The notes: generated by a model not told the origin, from the letters alone. A DNA stretch of 64,000 nt from JABMMZ01 sp040386935 (GCA_040386935.1 JAZKEQ010000029.1:23757-87756); one strand, 5' to 3'. Numbered from the stretch's first letter, positions 17,428 through 27,466 are shown. Program-made: numbers and translations.

Positions 17428-18872
17428 TTAATGCCTTCTAATAATGTTTTAACAGATTGTTCGGTAATGTCGAGTATGGGTTTAGGATATACACCTATTC
17501 CGATAATTAAAATTACAATAATGATTAATGTGATTTTTTCGCGAGAAGTGATTGGAGCAAAAGTAGCAGTCAATGCATTCGTTTCACCCAACATAATGGT
17601 TTGGAATGAACGGAACATGTAAACAACACCTAAAATAACGCTCAACCCTGCAAAAGATGCGGCAATAGCATTAGCTTTAAATATACCAACGATGAGTAGG
17701 AATTCACCAACGAATCCTGTGGTAAACGGTAGCGCTACAGCACTCAGTACAACGATGAAAAATAAGAAAGCGAATCGCGAATCAATAGCCCTGATACCGC
17801 CCAGTTTTTGCATTTCGGTGGTCCCCATTCTGCTGAAAATAATATCACAAGCGTAGAATAACCCGATGGTATTAATCGCATGACTCAACATCTCAATTAA
17901 ACCACCCTGTAAACTTTGAATATTAACTGCCAATAAACCTGCAGCTATTAAACTTACGTGCGCAATAGATGAATAAGCAATCAGGTATCTGAAATCTTTT
18001 TGTACAATCGAAATACATGAAGCGTAAATAACACTCACTACAGCCAATATAATACCGATGTGTCCAAACTCAGCAAGTCCGTCAGGTACCATTGGGATTA
18101 CCCAGCGTATCAATCCGTAAGTCGCCATTTTCGACATAATAGCCGACAACATCATTAAGCCCGGAGTAGGAGCTGTGTAATATGTTTTTGGTTGCCATGT
18201 ATGGAAAGGGAATACCGGCATCTTAACGGCAAATGCAAGAAAGAATGCAGCGAGTATCCAGCCTTGTTCTACAAGCGATAATTGACTGGCAGTTTGGTAC
18301 AACACATGTATGTCGAAACTTTTCTCAGGAGATTGCAGGTAGATATAGATAAATGCCAATAGCATGAATAAACTACCGAACAATGTATACAAGAAAAATT
18401 TGAATGTTATTTTTTGTCTGTTCTCGCCACCCCATACTAATATGATGAAGTAAATAGGAATTAATGCCAATTCCCAGAAGATGTAAAACAGGAAGCCGTC
18501 CATGGCGCTGAATACGCCAATCATAGCACCTTGCATCAACATCATCAATCCATAAAATACAGACGCATTTTTTTGTTCTTTGCCAAATGATGCATACAGA
18601 ATAATTGGCATTAACGAAGTAGCCAGCAGAATCATTAATAAACTGATACCATCTGCAGCAATATGAAATGAAATACCAAGACTGCTGATCCAGGGTTGAT
18701 TCATTGAAAGCAATTCTACATTGCCTTTTTGAAACATCAGCAATGCGGTAACAGCCAATGCTAATTCAACTAATGCGGCACCCATTACCAGCGGCTTAGC
18801 CATCTTTTGACCTGCAACAATCAGCAGGGCTGCTGAAATAAAAGGGAAGAGTATAAGGAGTAATATCAACAT
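17424..18872 (-). CDS. nuoM: NADH-quinone oxidoreductase subunit M
   Basis: A 482-residue antiporter-like membrane subunit of complex I. Typical motifs: WELALIPIYFIILVWGGENR (the glutamate of the proton channel), KMPVFPFHTWQPKTYYTAPT (conserved Lys and His), YSSIAHVSLI and LPFTTGFVGEFLLIVG. It pumps one proton path alongside NuoL and NuoN. It starts 3 bases after nuoL and overlaps nuoN by four, inside an unbroken operon. Confidence 0.97.
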   Translation of the reverse strand: MLILLLILFPFISAALLIVAGQKMAKPLVMGAALVELALAVTALLMFQKGNVELLSMNQPWISSLGISFHIAADGISLLMILLATSLMPIILYASFGKEQKNASVFYGLMMLMQGAMIGVFSAMDGFLFYIFWELALIPIYFIILVWGGENRQKITFKFFLYTLFGSLFMLLAFIYIYLQSPEKSFDIHVLYQTASQLSLVEQGWILAAFFLAFAVKMPVFPFHTWQPKTYYTAPTPGLMMLSAIMSKMATYGLIRWVIPMVPDGLAEFGHIGIILAVVSVIYASCISIVQKDFRYLIAYSSIAHVSLIAAGLLAVNIQSLQGGLIEMLSHAINTIGLFYACDIIFSRMGTTEMQKLGGIRAIDSRFAFLFFIVVLSAVALPFTTGFVGEFLLIVGIFKANAIAASFAGLSVILGVVYMFRSFQTIMLGETNALTATFAPITSREKITLIIIVILIIGIGVYPKPILDITEQSVKTLLEGIK

Positions 18873-18875
18873 GTC

Positions 18876-20774
18876 TTATTTCGCTATAAAAATTAAAAGG
18901 ATAAGAATTAAAGAAGTGACAATGGCCATTACATAGAAACCGATGTTTCCTGTTTGTAATAATCTCAATGTCTGTCCGGCACCTACTGTCAGTTTTCCGA
19001 ATCCGTTGACAATACCATCTACCAATTTGTTGTCAAATGTTTTTTGTAAAAATCCTGACATGGCATCGAATGGTTTTGTAAATACTGAAGTGTACAATTC
19101 ATCAACATAAAATTTGTTGTATACCAGTTTTTTGAATGCAGGCAATTCAGCCTCTTCAGCAGCCGGTAAAGTATTTTTGCTGATGTAAAAATATCGGGCA
19201 ATTAAAATCACGATTACAATCAATACAGTTGTTACGGTCATCAACATCAATTCGGTATCAAGAGATATATGACTTTCGGCATTGAATACAACTGAACCTA
19301 AGAAATGATCGAACCAATTGTGTAACCCTATTTGCTCACCCAATGCATGCGGGAATCCGATGAAACCGGCAATGATAGCAAACACTGCTAACACAACCAA
19401 TGGAATGGTCATCGATTTAGGCGACTCATGTAAGTGGTGTTCCTGTTCATGCGTACCTCTGAATGAACCGTGGAATGTAAGAAATAACAAACGGAACATA
19501 TAGAAAGCGGTCATCAGTGATACCAGCATACCCAATGCAAACAGCACAGGATGATGACTGTATACTGAAGCCAGTATTTGATCTTTACTAAAGAAACCTG
19601 CCAATGGTGGAATACCCGATATAGCGATAGTGCCAATGAGGAAAGTGATATAGGTAACAGGTAATTTCTTTTTAAGTCCACCCATTTTGCGGATATCTTG
19701 TTCGCCACTCATGCCGTGAATAACGCTACCCGAGCCAAGGAATAATAAGGCTTTAAAAAATGCATGTGTTACAACATGGAATACAGCTGCTGAATATGCG
19801 CCAACTCCCAATGCAAGGAACATCAAGCCCAATTGACTGACAGTAGAGTAAGCCAATACTTTTTTAATATCGTTTTGAAATAAACCAATGCTTGCGCCAA
19901 GTAATGCTGTACCGACACCGATGTATGAAACAAATTCGAGTGTGGCAGGTGTCAAAGAGAACATGATATTGGTACGCGCCACCATATAAATACCTGCCGT
20001 TACCATTGTCGCTGCGTGTATCAATGCAGATACCGGAGTTGGTCCTGCCATCGCATCAGGTAGCCAGGTGTACAAAGGTATCTGAGCACTTTTACCCATG
20101 GCACCTATGAATAAACAGATGGTGATGATGGTGAGTGTTTCAGTCGGAACAGTATCTAAAAATCCAGGAGCAAATAATGTGGTGAAATTCAGTGTATCAA
20201 AATTTACAAAGATGAGGCACATGGCGATCAGGAAACCTAAATCACCGATGCGGTTCATTACGAATGCTTTTTTAGCAGCATCATTATTTTTAGTTTCCTT
20301 GTACCAGAAACCAATCAACATGAATGAACAGAATCCTACACCTTCCCAACCGATGAACATTACTAAGAAATTGTTGCCCAATACCAGAATGAGCATGAAG
20401 AAAATAAACAGATTCAAGTAACCGAAGAATCTTCTGAAACCATCATCATCGTGCATATAGCCCACTGAGAATACATGGATAAGAAAACCGATACCGGTAA
20501 TAATCATCAGGAATATGGCAGACAAAGGATCTGCAAGAAAAGAAAACGATGCAGAAAAAGAACCGGCAGAAATCCAGTCAAAAACTTTAACTTCTACAGT
20601 CTGTTGAGTACCTATTTGTGCAATAAATATCAGCAATGAATCGATGAAGCTGAGTAGTACACCAATGCATGCAAAAATTGCGGTATGTTGTTTTGTGAGC
20701 CTTCTGTTAAGCAAACCAATAATGGCAAAACTCAACAGTGGAAATAAGGGGATTAATTTTACGAGTTGTTCCAT
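18876..20774 (-). CDS. nuoL: NADH-quinone oxidoreductase subunit L
   Basis: A 632-residue largest membrane subunit of complex I. The antiporter core is in the first 450 residues: GWEGVGFCSFMLIGFWY, KSAQIPLYTWLPDAMAGPTP, SALIHAATMVTAGIYMVART, YSTVSQLGLMFLALG and ISGIPPLAGFFSKDQIL. It is followed by the long C-terminal extension with the lateral helix and a last membrane anchor. A His-rich loop (HEQEHHLHESPK) precedes the C-terminal part, a mild peculiarity. It lies 27 bases after nuoK. Confidence 0.97.
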   Translation of the reverse strand: MEQLVKLIPLFPLLSFAIIGLLNRRLTKQHTAIFACIGVLLSFIDSLLIFIAQIGTQQTVEVKVFDWISAGSFSASFSFLADPLSAIFLMIITGIGFLIHVFSVGYMHDDDGFRRFFGYLNLFIFFMLILVLGNNFLVMFIGWEGVGFCSFMLIGFWYKETKNNDAAKKAFVMNRIGDLGFLIAMCLIFVNFDTLNFTTLFAPGFLDTVPTETLTIITICLFIGAMGKSAQIPLYTWLPDAMAGPTPVSALIHAATMVTAGIYMVARTNIMFSLTPATLEFVSYIGVGTALLGASIGLFQNDIKKVLAYSTVSQLGLMFLALGVGAYSAAVFHVVTHAFFKALLFLGSGSVIHGMSGEQDIRKMGGLKKKLPVTYITFLIGTIAISGIPPLAGFFSKDQILASVYSHHPVLFALGMLVSLMTAFYMFRLLFLTFHGSFRGTHEQEHHLHESPKSMTIPLVVLAVFAIIAGFIGFPHALGEQIGLHNWFDHFLGSVVFNAESHISLDTELMLMTVTTVLIVIVILIARYFYISKNTLPAAEEAELPAFKKLVYNKFYVDELYTSVFTKPFDAMSGFLQKTFDNKLVDGIVNGFGKLTVGAGQTLRLLQTGNIGFYVMAIVTSLILILLIFIAK

Positions 20775-20801
20775 CTTTTTTCTACTTGTATATTAACGTT
20801 A

Positions 20802-21119
20802 TTACCATTTTAATTGATTGAGAACCTCTGTATCCGATGTGCCTGCATTGCGGTATATCATAATCAATATGGCCAGACCAACCGCTACTTCAGCAGCAGC
20901 TACAGCCATAATAAAGAAAACGAATACCTGTCCGTTGCTGTCGCCAAGGTATCTTGAAAAAGCAACCATTAATAGGTTGACTGCATTTAACATCAGTTCG
21001 ATGCACATGAACATGATGATGGCATTTCTGCGCACCATTACGCCCAACACACCGATACAAAACATTGCAGCGCTCAGCAGTATGTAATAATTGAGGGATA
21101 TTCCGTTAATACTTTCCAT
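20802..21119 (-). CDS. nuoK: NADH-quinone oxidoreductase subunit K
   Basis: A 105-residue protein with three membrane helices, part of the E-channel of complex I. The two conserved buried glutamates are present in FMCIELMLNAVNLLMVAFSR and AVAAAEVAVGLAILI. Size and motifs are canonical. The ATG lies one base after the nuoJ stop. Confidence 0.97.
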   Translation of the reverse strand: MESINGISLNYYILLSAAMFCIGVLGVMVRRNAIIMFMCIELMLNAVNLLMVAFSRYLGDSNGQVFVFFIMAVAAAEVAVGLAILIMIYRNAGTSDTEVLNQLKW

Positions 21120-21120
21120 T

Positions 21121-21621
21121 TTAATGCAAATCTTTTTTTGATAAATAAACAGCCCCTACCATGGCGGCTAAAAATAATATTGAGGATACTTCGAAAGGCA
21201 ATAAAAATTCACCGAAGAGTACACGTCCCAAATTTTCAACTAATCCAATGGTTTGGTCGGTTGAAGCAATGGCGGTCATTTCAGTACCTTTTAATGCACC
21301 TACAAGGGTTAACATTAATAAACCTGCAGCAATGATTGCAACAAATTTGATTATTGGTTTTTTATGCGGTTCAGTTTCTTTATTGAGATTCAGCATCATG
21401 ATTACATATAGAAATAATACCATGATGGCACCGGCATATACGATGATGTGCACTGCTGCCAGAAACTGTGCGTTTAATAAAATATAGTGACCTGCAATGG
21501 CAAAGAAAGTAACAATTAAATACAGGACACTGTGCACCGGACTTTTTGAAAATACCACCATCAGTGCACTGAGTATGGCCAAAAAGGAGAGGAACCAAAA
21601 GATATATTGCGAAATGCTCAT
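21121..21621 (-). CDS. nuoJ: NADH-quinone oxidoreductase subunit J
   Basis: A 166-residue membrane subunit of complex I with five predicted helices. The diagnostic stretch is SPVHSVLYLIVTFFAIAGHY, followed by AAVHIIVYAGAIMVLFLYVI, whose third helix includes the pi-bulge region of the family. It is separated from nuoI by 59 bases, the longest gap inside the operon, but no terminator or promoter is evident there. Confidence 0.96.
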   Translation of the reverse strand: MSISQYIFWFLSFLAILSALMVVFSKSPVHSVLYLIVTFFAIAGHYILLNAQFLAAVHIIVYAGAIMVLFLYVIMMLNLNKETEPHKKPIIKFVAIIAAGLLMLTLVGALKGTEMTAIASTDQTIGLVENLGRVLFGEFLLPFEVSSILFLAAMVGAVYLSKKDLH

Positions 21622-21680
21622 TAAATTATTTGCGAATTACGGTTATTTGATTTTTTTGCTGAATTAATTATATCCACTGA

Positions 21681-22292
21681 TTAATGATGGCTTGGTTTTT
21701 TACCTGCGCCTAATTGTTTGTCAATGAAAGTTAAATTGTGTTTGTGTTTCTTGTCTTTTTTGAAATCGATTACAGCATGGGTTTGTCTTTTTGTAACATC
21801 AATTGGTTGCTCTTTTGTTTCAACCAGTTTATCCTTGCCATAAATAAATTCATCGCGTTCGAAAGTACTTGGAACAATTCTGTCGGTTAAGAAAATAGCT
21901 TCTTTCGGACAGGCTTCTTCGCACAATCCGCAGAAAATACAACGCAGCATATTGATTTCATATACAGCCGCATATTTTTCTTCGCGGAACAATCCTTCTT
22001 CACCTTTTTTTCTTTCAGCTGCTACCATTGTAATGGCTTCAGCAGGACAGGCAACAGCACATAAGCCGCATGCCGTGCAGCGTTCAGCACCTGCTTCATC
22101 TCGCTTCAGTACATGTTGACCTCTGTATACAGGGGCGAATTCACGTGTTTGCTCCGGATATTTCACGGTCGCTTTTCTCATGAAAATATGTTTCAGTGTG
22201 ATAAACATACCACTGAAAATTGCAGGAAGATATGCTCTTTCCAACAATGTCATTTGTCGTTTTACAACTTGTTTGCTTCTGTTCGTTAACAT
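21681..22292 (-). CDS. nuoI: NADH-quinone oxidoreductase subunit I (two 4Fe-4S clusters)
   Basis: This 203-residue peripheral subunit passes electrons through clusters N6a and N6b. Both ferredoxin motifs are intact: CTACGLCAVACPAEAI and CIFCGLCEEACPKEAI. The last 60 residues form a Lys/His-rich tail (FKKDKKHKHN region) that is longer than in the Escherichia coli protein but common in this phylum. It is 5 bases after nuoH. Confidence 0.97.
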   Translation of the reverse strand: MLTNRSKQVVKRQMTLLERAYLPAIFSGMFITLKHIFMRKATVKYPEQTREFAPVYRGQHVLKRDEAGAERCTACGLCAVACPAEAITMVAAERKKGEEGLFREEKYAAVYEINMLRCIFCGLCEEACPKEAIFLTDRIVPSTFERDEFIYGKDKLVETKEQPIDVTKRQTHAVIDFKKDKKHKHNLTFIDKQLGAGKKPSHH

Positions 22293-22297
22293 AACTC

Positions 22298-23323
22298 TTA
22301 TATACTACCGTTTAACCACATCACTATCCCTGTAATAAATATATTCGCCAAAGCTAAAGGCAATAACACCTTCCAGCCAAGGTTCATCAATTGGTCGTAC
22401 CTGAACCTCGGGATGGTCCAGCGCACCCACATGAATAAGAAAATAAAGAAGAATACTTTGCCGAACATCACAACAGTTTGTACAATGCTCAACCAGTTAC
22501 CTTCCAGTCCCAACTCGTGTTGGAATGGGAAATTGTATCCGCCAAAATAGAAACAGGTAATCACTGCTGATGAAATAAACATATTGATGTATTCAGCAAA
22601 CAAGTAGAATCCAAGTTTCATGGATGAATATTCTGTATGGTAACCACCTATCAATTCTGTTTCACATTCAGGCAAGTCGAAAGGCGCGCGATTGGTTTCA
22701 GCAAATGCACAGATGATGAATATCAAACAGCCCAATGGTTGGTAAATGATGTTGGCATAACTCTCGTCTTGTTGCAATACGATTTCATTCAAACTCAATG
22801 TGCCGGTTGTCATTACCAATGCGATAATGGCTAATCCCATTGCAATTTCATAACTAATCATTTGCGATGAGGCTCTGATAGCACCCAGTAAAGAGAATTT
22901 ATTATTAGAAGCCCATCCACCTATCATGATACCGTAAACACCCAGTGATACAACACCAAATAAATACAGAATACCAATATTCAGATCAGCAATTTGCAGG
23001 TCGAATTTTTGTCCACCGATGGTTAATGGTCCGCCCCATGGAATAACAGCACCTGTCATACAGGCGGTGAGCATGGCGATACAGGGTCCCATGATGAAGA
23101 GCCATTTATTTGAAACACTTGGAATCAATTCTTCCTTCATGAACATTTTTACAGCATCAGCCAAAGGTTGCAGAATACCGAAAGGTCCTGCTCTGTCGGG
23201 TCCCACACGGTCCTGCATTACGGCAGCAACCTTGCGTTCTGCATAGGTAGAGTAAGTGGCTATCAATAGCGTAATCGCAAATACTACGACAACAATGATG
23301 GCTTTTATAATGAGAGGTTCCAT
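22298..23323 (-). CDS. nuoH: NADH-quinone oxidoreductase subunit H
   Basis: A 341-residue membrane subunit that joins the hydrophilic arm to the membrane arm and lines the quinone site. Conserved pieces: TYAERKVAAVMQDRVGPDRA, FGILQPLADAVKMFMKEE, AETNRAPFDLPECETELIGG and WVRWTIPRFRYDQLMNLGWK. The length and the eight-helix pattern are normal. It starts 15 bases after the nuoG stop, which leaves no space for a missing nuoG remainder. Confidence 0.97.
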   Translation of the reverse strand: MEPLIIKAIIVVVVFAITLLIATYSTYAERKVAAVMQDRVGPDRAGPFGILQPLADAVKMFMKEELIPSVSNKWLFIMGPCIAMLTACMTGAVIPWGGPLTIGGQKFDLQIADLNIGILYLFGVVSLGVYGIMIGGWASNNKFSLLGAIRASSQMISYEIAMGLAIIALVMTTGTLSLNEIVLQQDESYANIIYQPLGCLIFIICAFAETNRAPFDLPECETELIGGYHTEYSSMKLGFYLFAEYINMFISSAVITCFYFGGYNFPFQHELGLEGNWLSIVQTVVMFGKVFFFIFLFMWVRWTIPRFRYDQLMNLGWKVLLPLALANIFITGIVMWLNGSI

Positions 23324-23338
23324 TAATTTTCTTTAAGC

Positions 23339-24373
23339 TTATTCGTTATTTGGGTCAAGGGCGCCTGTTCCTAATTCTACTTTTACACCGGTTGGTTTTG
23401 AACCCAACATTCTCAGTGTATCCGCTTTAATATTTTTCAGTGTTTCGTAATGGTTAGCAGAAATAACTGAATGCTGATCAATTTTACTTGGTCCTTCTAT
23501 AGTCCAGTCGCTCAGTTGTTTTTTATCGTATCTGCATTCGTTACAAATCCACGCAGTTGTTCCATCAGCATTGTCTTCTACTTCGCCCCATTGGTCTTTG
23601 CGGGCAGTTACTCTTAATACTTCTTCACCCTGGTTCCACAAGCGTACTTTTCCGCAACATGTTTTACAATCTCTGTGTGCATCAATTGGTTTGGTATACC
23701 ACACACGACTTTTAAAACGGAAAGTTTTATCTGTCAATGCACCTACAGGACATACATCAATCACATTGCCTGAAAAATCATTGTCGATTGCTTTTTCAAT
23801 ATAGGTTGAAATTTCTGAGGCCTCACCTCTGTTCATTACACCGTGGCAACGACCATCAGTTAATTGATCAGCAACCTTCACACATCTGTAACACAGAATG
23901 CATCGGTTCATGTGCAGCTTTATTTTATCACCAATATCAATTGGTTCAAATTCTCTTCTTTCAAATTCATTGCGCGTACCTTCTTTACCGTGTTCATAGC
24001 TCAGGTTTTGTAAGTCGCACTCTCCGGCCTGGTCGCAAACAGGACAATCCAAAGGGTGGTTGAGCAACAAGAATTCTACAACACCTGCTCTTGCTTCAAG
24101 ATTTTCAGGCGAAGTAATATTTCTCACCACCATGCCATCCATTACCGTAGTTCTGCAACTGGCAACCGGTTTAGGCATAGGGCGTGGATCTTTAGCTGAA
24201 CCTTGTTCTACTTTTACAATACAGGTACGGCAATAACCGCCACTGGTTTTCAGTTTGCTGTAGTAGCACATAGCAGGTGGGGCAATATCGCCACCAATCA
24301 TACGGGCAGCCTGTAAAATGGTGGTTCCTTCAGGAACTTCTACAGGGATATCATCAATCGTTACTATAGGCAT
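23339..24373 (-). CDS. nuoG: NADH-quinone oxidoreductase subunit G, short form
   Basis: A 344-residue iron-sulphur subunit, much shorter than the 700-900 residues of classical NuoG. Ligands for N1b (Cys36, 48, 51, 73), N5 (His106, Cys110, 113, 119) and N4 (Cys158, 161, 164, 208) are all present. Cysteines at 236, 239, 240, 277 and 280 look like the start of the molybdopterin-type domain, but the rest of that domain is absent. The following gene starts 15 bases later, so this is a real short form and not a frameshift. Short NuoG proteins occur in other Bacteroidota. Electron transfer should be intact. Confidence 0.95.
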   Translation of the reverse strand: MPIVTIDDIPVEVPEGTTILQAARMIGGDIAPPAMCYYSKLKTSGGYCRTCIVKVEQGSAKDPRPMPKPVASCRTTVMDGMVVRNITSPENLEARAGVVEFLLLNHPLDCPVCDQAGECDLQNLSYEHGKEGTRNEFERREFEPIDIGDKIKLHMNRCILCYRCVKVADQLTDGRCHGVMNRGEASEISTYIEKAIDNDFSGNVIDVCPVGALTDKTFRFKSRVWYTKPIDAHRDCKTCCGKVRLWNQGEEVLRVTARKDQWGEVEDNADGTTAWICNECRYDKKQLSDWTIEGPSKIDQHSVISANHYETLKNIKADTLRMLGSKPTGVKVELGTGALDPNNE

Positions 24374-24376
24374 TGT

Positions 24377-25711
24377 TTAAGCGGTTTGTAATCTGTAATA
24401 ATGTTTAATGTCTTTGATATTTTCTGGATTCTTTACGTATTCCTCAAATTCAGATCTGAAATGTCTGATGGCTGAAGCTACCGGCCAGGCCGCTGCATCA
24501 CCCAATGGGCAAATCGTTTTTCCTTCAATTTTACTTTGAATGTCCCAAAGCAAATCAATATCAGATAAAGTGCCATGACCATCCAGTATTTTATGGAGAA
24601 TTCTTTCCATCCATCCTGTTCCTTCTCTGCACGGGCTGCATTGTCCGCAACTTTCGTGGTGATAGAAACGGGCAAAGGTGTAAAGATTTTTAACAATGCT
24701 GGTATCTTCATCCATGACGATGAATCCACCTGAACCCAGCATAGTGCCTGTTGCAAAACCGCCATCGCCTAAACTTTCGTAAGACATTAGACGCGGTTCG
24801 CCATTGGCAGTTTTAAGTATTAAGTCGGCCGGCAATACAGGAACAGATGAACCGCCTGCTACTACAGCTTTCAATTTTCTGCCGCCTTTAATGCCTCCGC
24901 AATATTGTTCTGAATAAATAAATTCTTCAACCGGTACACCCAATTCAATTTCATAAACACCCGGCTTATTGATATGGCCTGATGCGGAGATTAATTTGGT
25001 ACCTGTGCTTTTGCCTACACCTATTTTAGCGTATTCATCACCACCCATTTCAATAATAGGTACAACAGCTGCAATTGTTTCTACGTTATTTACAACAGTA
25101 GGGCAACCGTATAAACCTGCAATAGCGGGGAATGGCGGTTTAATACGCGGATTACCTCTTTTACCTTCAAGACTTTCAAGTAAAGCAGTTTCTTCGCCAC
25201 AGATATATGCACCTGCACCTACCTGAACATACAAGTCGTGATCAAAACCACTGCCTAAAATATTTTTTCCAAGATAACCGGCTGCATAAGCTTCATCAAT
25301 GGCTTGTTCAAGAATACGGGCGATGTAAAAATATTCACCTCTTATATAAATGTATGAAGTATTGGCACCTAATGCAAAAGAAGAGAGTATCATGCCTTCC
25401 ACCAATAAATGCGGAATGCGTTCCATCAGATAGCGGTCTTTGAAAGTACCCGGTTCGCTCTCATCGGCATTGCACACAAGGTATCTTGGCACACCCTCAG
25501 GTTTTGCCAAGAAACTCCATTTCATACCGGTAGGAAAACCTGCACCGCCTCGTCCTCTCAATCCTGATTTCTTTACCTCTTCAACAATAGCATCAGGGTC
25601 CATTGTTTTCAATGCGTTTTCTAAAACAGAATATCCACCTTGCTGTTTGTATACCTCCATTTTATGGATGTTGGCAACGTGGTCGTTTTTTAACAGTAAT
25701 TTTTTGCTCAT
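24377..25711 (-). CDS. nuoF: NADH-quinone oxidoreductase subunit F (NADH and FMN site)
   Basis: A 444-residue subunit that oxidises NADH through FMN and cluster N3. GLRGRGGAGFPTGMKW (residues about 51-65) is the nucleotide-binding loop, with GAGAYICGEETALLESLEG further on. ESCGQCSPCREGTGW and a later TICPLGD supply the four N3 cysteines. An upstream in-frame TTG at 25726 would overlap nuoE; I chose ATG 25711, which leaves an 8-base gap and gives the usual MSKK start. Confidence 0.97.
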   Translation of the reverse strand: MSKKLLLKNDHVANIHKMEVYKQQGGYSVLENALKTMDPDAIVEEVKKSGLRGRGGAGFPTGMKWSFLAKPEGVPRYLVCNADESEPGTFKDRYLMERIPHLLVEGMILSSFALGANTSYIYIRGEYFYIARILEQAIDEAYAAGYLGKNILGSGFDHDLYVQVGAGAYICGEETALLESLEGKRGNPRIKPPFPAIAGLYGCPTVVNNVETIAAVVPIIEMGGDEYAKIGVGKSTGTKLISASGHINKPGVYEIELGVPVEEFIYSEQYCGGIKGGRKLKAVVAGGSSVPVLPADLILKTANGEPRLMSYESLGDGGFATGTMLGSGGFIVMDEDTSIVKNLYTFARFYHHESCGQCSPCREGTGWMERILHKILDGHGTLSDIDLLWDIQSKIEGKTICPLGDAAAWPVASAIRHFRSEFEEYVKNPENIKDIKHYYRLQTA

Positions 25712-25719
25712 TTGGTTAA

Positions 25720-26241
25720 TTAACAATATCTGCTTTGTTTACCTTCTTGTTTAAAATTATCAAGCAGCGTATCTACTTTTTGTGTGGTCAGGTTTTCGTG
25801 ATAATCTGCACCTACCTGCATCATAGGCGCTGTTCCGCAACTGCCTAAACACTCTACTGCTTTCAGTGTAAACATGCCATCGGCACTTGTTTCACCTACT
25901 TTAATATTCAATTTCTTTTCGATGTGATCGATGATGTCTTCGGCACCACATAACCAACAACTGCTGGTGCGGCAAACTTCTATCAGACATTTGCCAACCG
26001 GTTTAAGATTGTACATGCTGTAAAAAGAGGCGACTTCATATACTTCAATGGGTTGTATATTTAAAATGCCTGCTACATAATCCATAGTCGGAGCGCTCAA
26101 CCATCCGCCAAACTCAGCCTGGGCAATATGCAATATCGGAAGTAATGCTGATTTGTGCTTACCTTCAGGATAGCGTTTAATGATTTTATGCACTTGCTCA
26201 AGTGATTCTTTACTGAAAGCGATTTGATCTGTCGTTGTCAT
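25720..26241 (-). CDS. nuoE: NADH-quinone oxidoreductase subunit E (2Fe-2S)
   Basis: A 173-residue thioredoxin-like subunit carrying cluster N1a. The four ligands are visible as CRTSSCWLCG (the first two of the C-x4-C pattern) and ECLGSCG. The N-terminal helical part with ALLPILHIAQAEFGGWL is typical. It sits 5 bases after nuoD and directly before nuoF, with which it forms the NADH dehydrogenase module. Confidence 0.96.
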   Translation of the reverse strand: MTTTDQIAFSKESLEQVHKIIKRYPEGKHKSALLPILHIAQAEFGGWLSAPTMDYVAGILNIQPIEVYEVASFYSMYNLKPVGKCLIEVCRTSSCWLCGAEDIIDHIEKKLNIKVGETSADGMFTLKAVECLGSCGTAPMMQVGADYHENLTTQKVDTLLDNFKQEGKQSRYC

Positions 26242-26246
26242 TTATT

Positions 26247-27452
26247 TTATGCGTCTAATTCTCCGGCTATAACATTTAAACTACTCATTGTAAGAATGGC
26301 ATCACTCAGTAAACCACCTGTTATCATTTCAGGATAAGCCTGATAATAGATAAAGCATGGTCTTCTGAAATGCAATCTGTATGGGGTACGGCCACCATCG
26401 CTCATCAGGTAATAACCCAATTCACCATTGCCGCCTTCCACGGAATGGTAAACTTCACCTTTAGGGATATCGGTTTCGCCCATTACTATTTTGAAATGGA
26501 AAATCAATGCTTCCATTTTGCTATAAACATCTTCCTTTGGCGGTAAATAAAACTCAGGGACATCGGCATGAAAATCACCTGAAGGCATTTTTTCAAGTGC
26601 CTGACGGATGATACGGATGCTCTCCCACATTTCCTGAATTCTTACCATGAAGCGATCGTAAGTATCACCATTTTGTCCGATAGGAATATCAAAATCAAAA
26701 TCGCCATAACTGCAATAAGGATTAGCAACCCTTACATCGTAATCTACACCAGCTGCGCGAAGGTTTGGTCCTGTGAAACCATAGGCCAATGCTCGTTCTC
26801 CAGTTATAGGGCCGCAGTCGATTGTACGGTCCATGAATATGCGGTTGCGTTCAACCAGTTTTTGAAATTCACTGAGGAATTCCGGAAATTCTTTTAAGAA
26901 GATATTGAGTTTATCCCAAGCTGTTTGAGAAAAGTCGCGTTCCATTCCACCAATTCTTCCGATATTGGTTGTTAAACGGGCACCGCAAATTTCTTCATAA
27001 ATCTCATAGATTTTTTCTCTCATTTGAAAGAAATACAAGAAGCCTGTTGTTGCACCTGTGTCCTGACCGATGATAGTGGTACAAATAACGTGGTCGGCAA
27101 TACGCGATAATTCCATGATGATAACACGCATGTATTCTGCACGCTTAGGCACGTTACAGCCAATCAGTTTTTCAACCGTCATGTGCCATCCCATATTATT
27201 AATAGGAGATGAGCAATAATTTAAACGGTCGGTGATAGGAGTTATCTGGTTATACGGACGGTGTTCCGCCAGTTTTTCGAATGCTCTGTGAATGTACCCG
27301 ATGGTAGGCTCGGCATGCATGATGATTTCGCCATCCATTTTCAATACGTTCTGAAAAATACCGTGAGTAGCCGGGTGAGTGGGTCCTAGGTTGAGAATGT
27401 TGTATTGTTTCTCTGCTTCCTGGGTAGTTGAAATATCTTTTGTTGTTGTCAA
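26247..27452 (-). CDS. nuoD: NADH-quinone oxidoreductase subunit D (49 kDa)
   Basis: A 401-residue core subunit that shapes the quinone-binding cavity. Motifs: NLGPTHPATHGIFQNVLKMD, IGYIHRAFEKLAEHRPYNQI, TDRLNYCSSPINNMGWHMTV and CFIYYQAYPEMITGGLLSDA near the end. It is a separate gene from nuoC, not the nuoCD fusion seen in Escherichia coli. It follows nuoC after 14 bases. Confidence 0.97.
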   Translation of the reverse strand: MTTTKDISTTQEAEKQYNILNLGPTHPATHGIFQNVLKMDGEIIMHAEPTIGYIHRAFEKLAEHRPYNQITPITDRLNYCSSPINNMGWHMTVEKLIGCNVPKRAEYMRVIIMELSRIADHVICTTIIGQDTGATTGFLYFFQMREKIYEIYEEICGARLTTNIGRIGGMERDFSQTAWDKLNIFLKEFPEFLSEFQKLVERNRIFMDRTIDCGPITGERALAYGFTGPNLRAAGVDYDVRVANPYCSYGDFDFDIPIGQNGDTYDRFMVRIQEMWESIRIIRQALEKMPSGDFHADVPEFYLPPKEDVYSKMEALIFHFKIVMGETDIPKGEVYHSVEGGNGELGYYLMSDGGRTPYRLHFRRPCFIYYQAYPEMITGGLLSDAILTMSSLNVIAGELDA

Positions 27453-27466
27453 AATATAACGGGGAT

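Noticed and set aside
23339..24373. NuoG truncated by frameshift
   Set aside because: nuoH starts 15 bases later and no remaining NuoG sequence is found in other frames; short NuoG proteins are known in the phylum.
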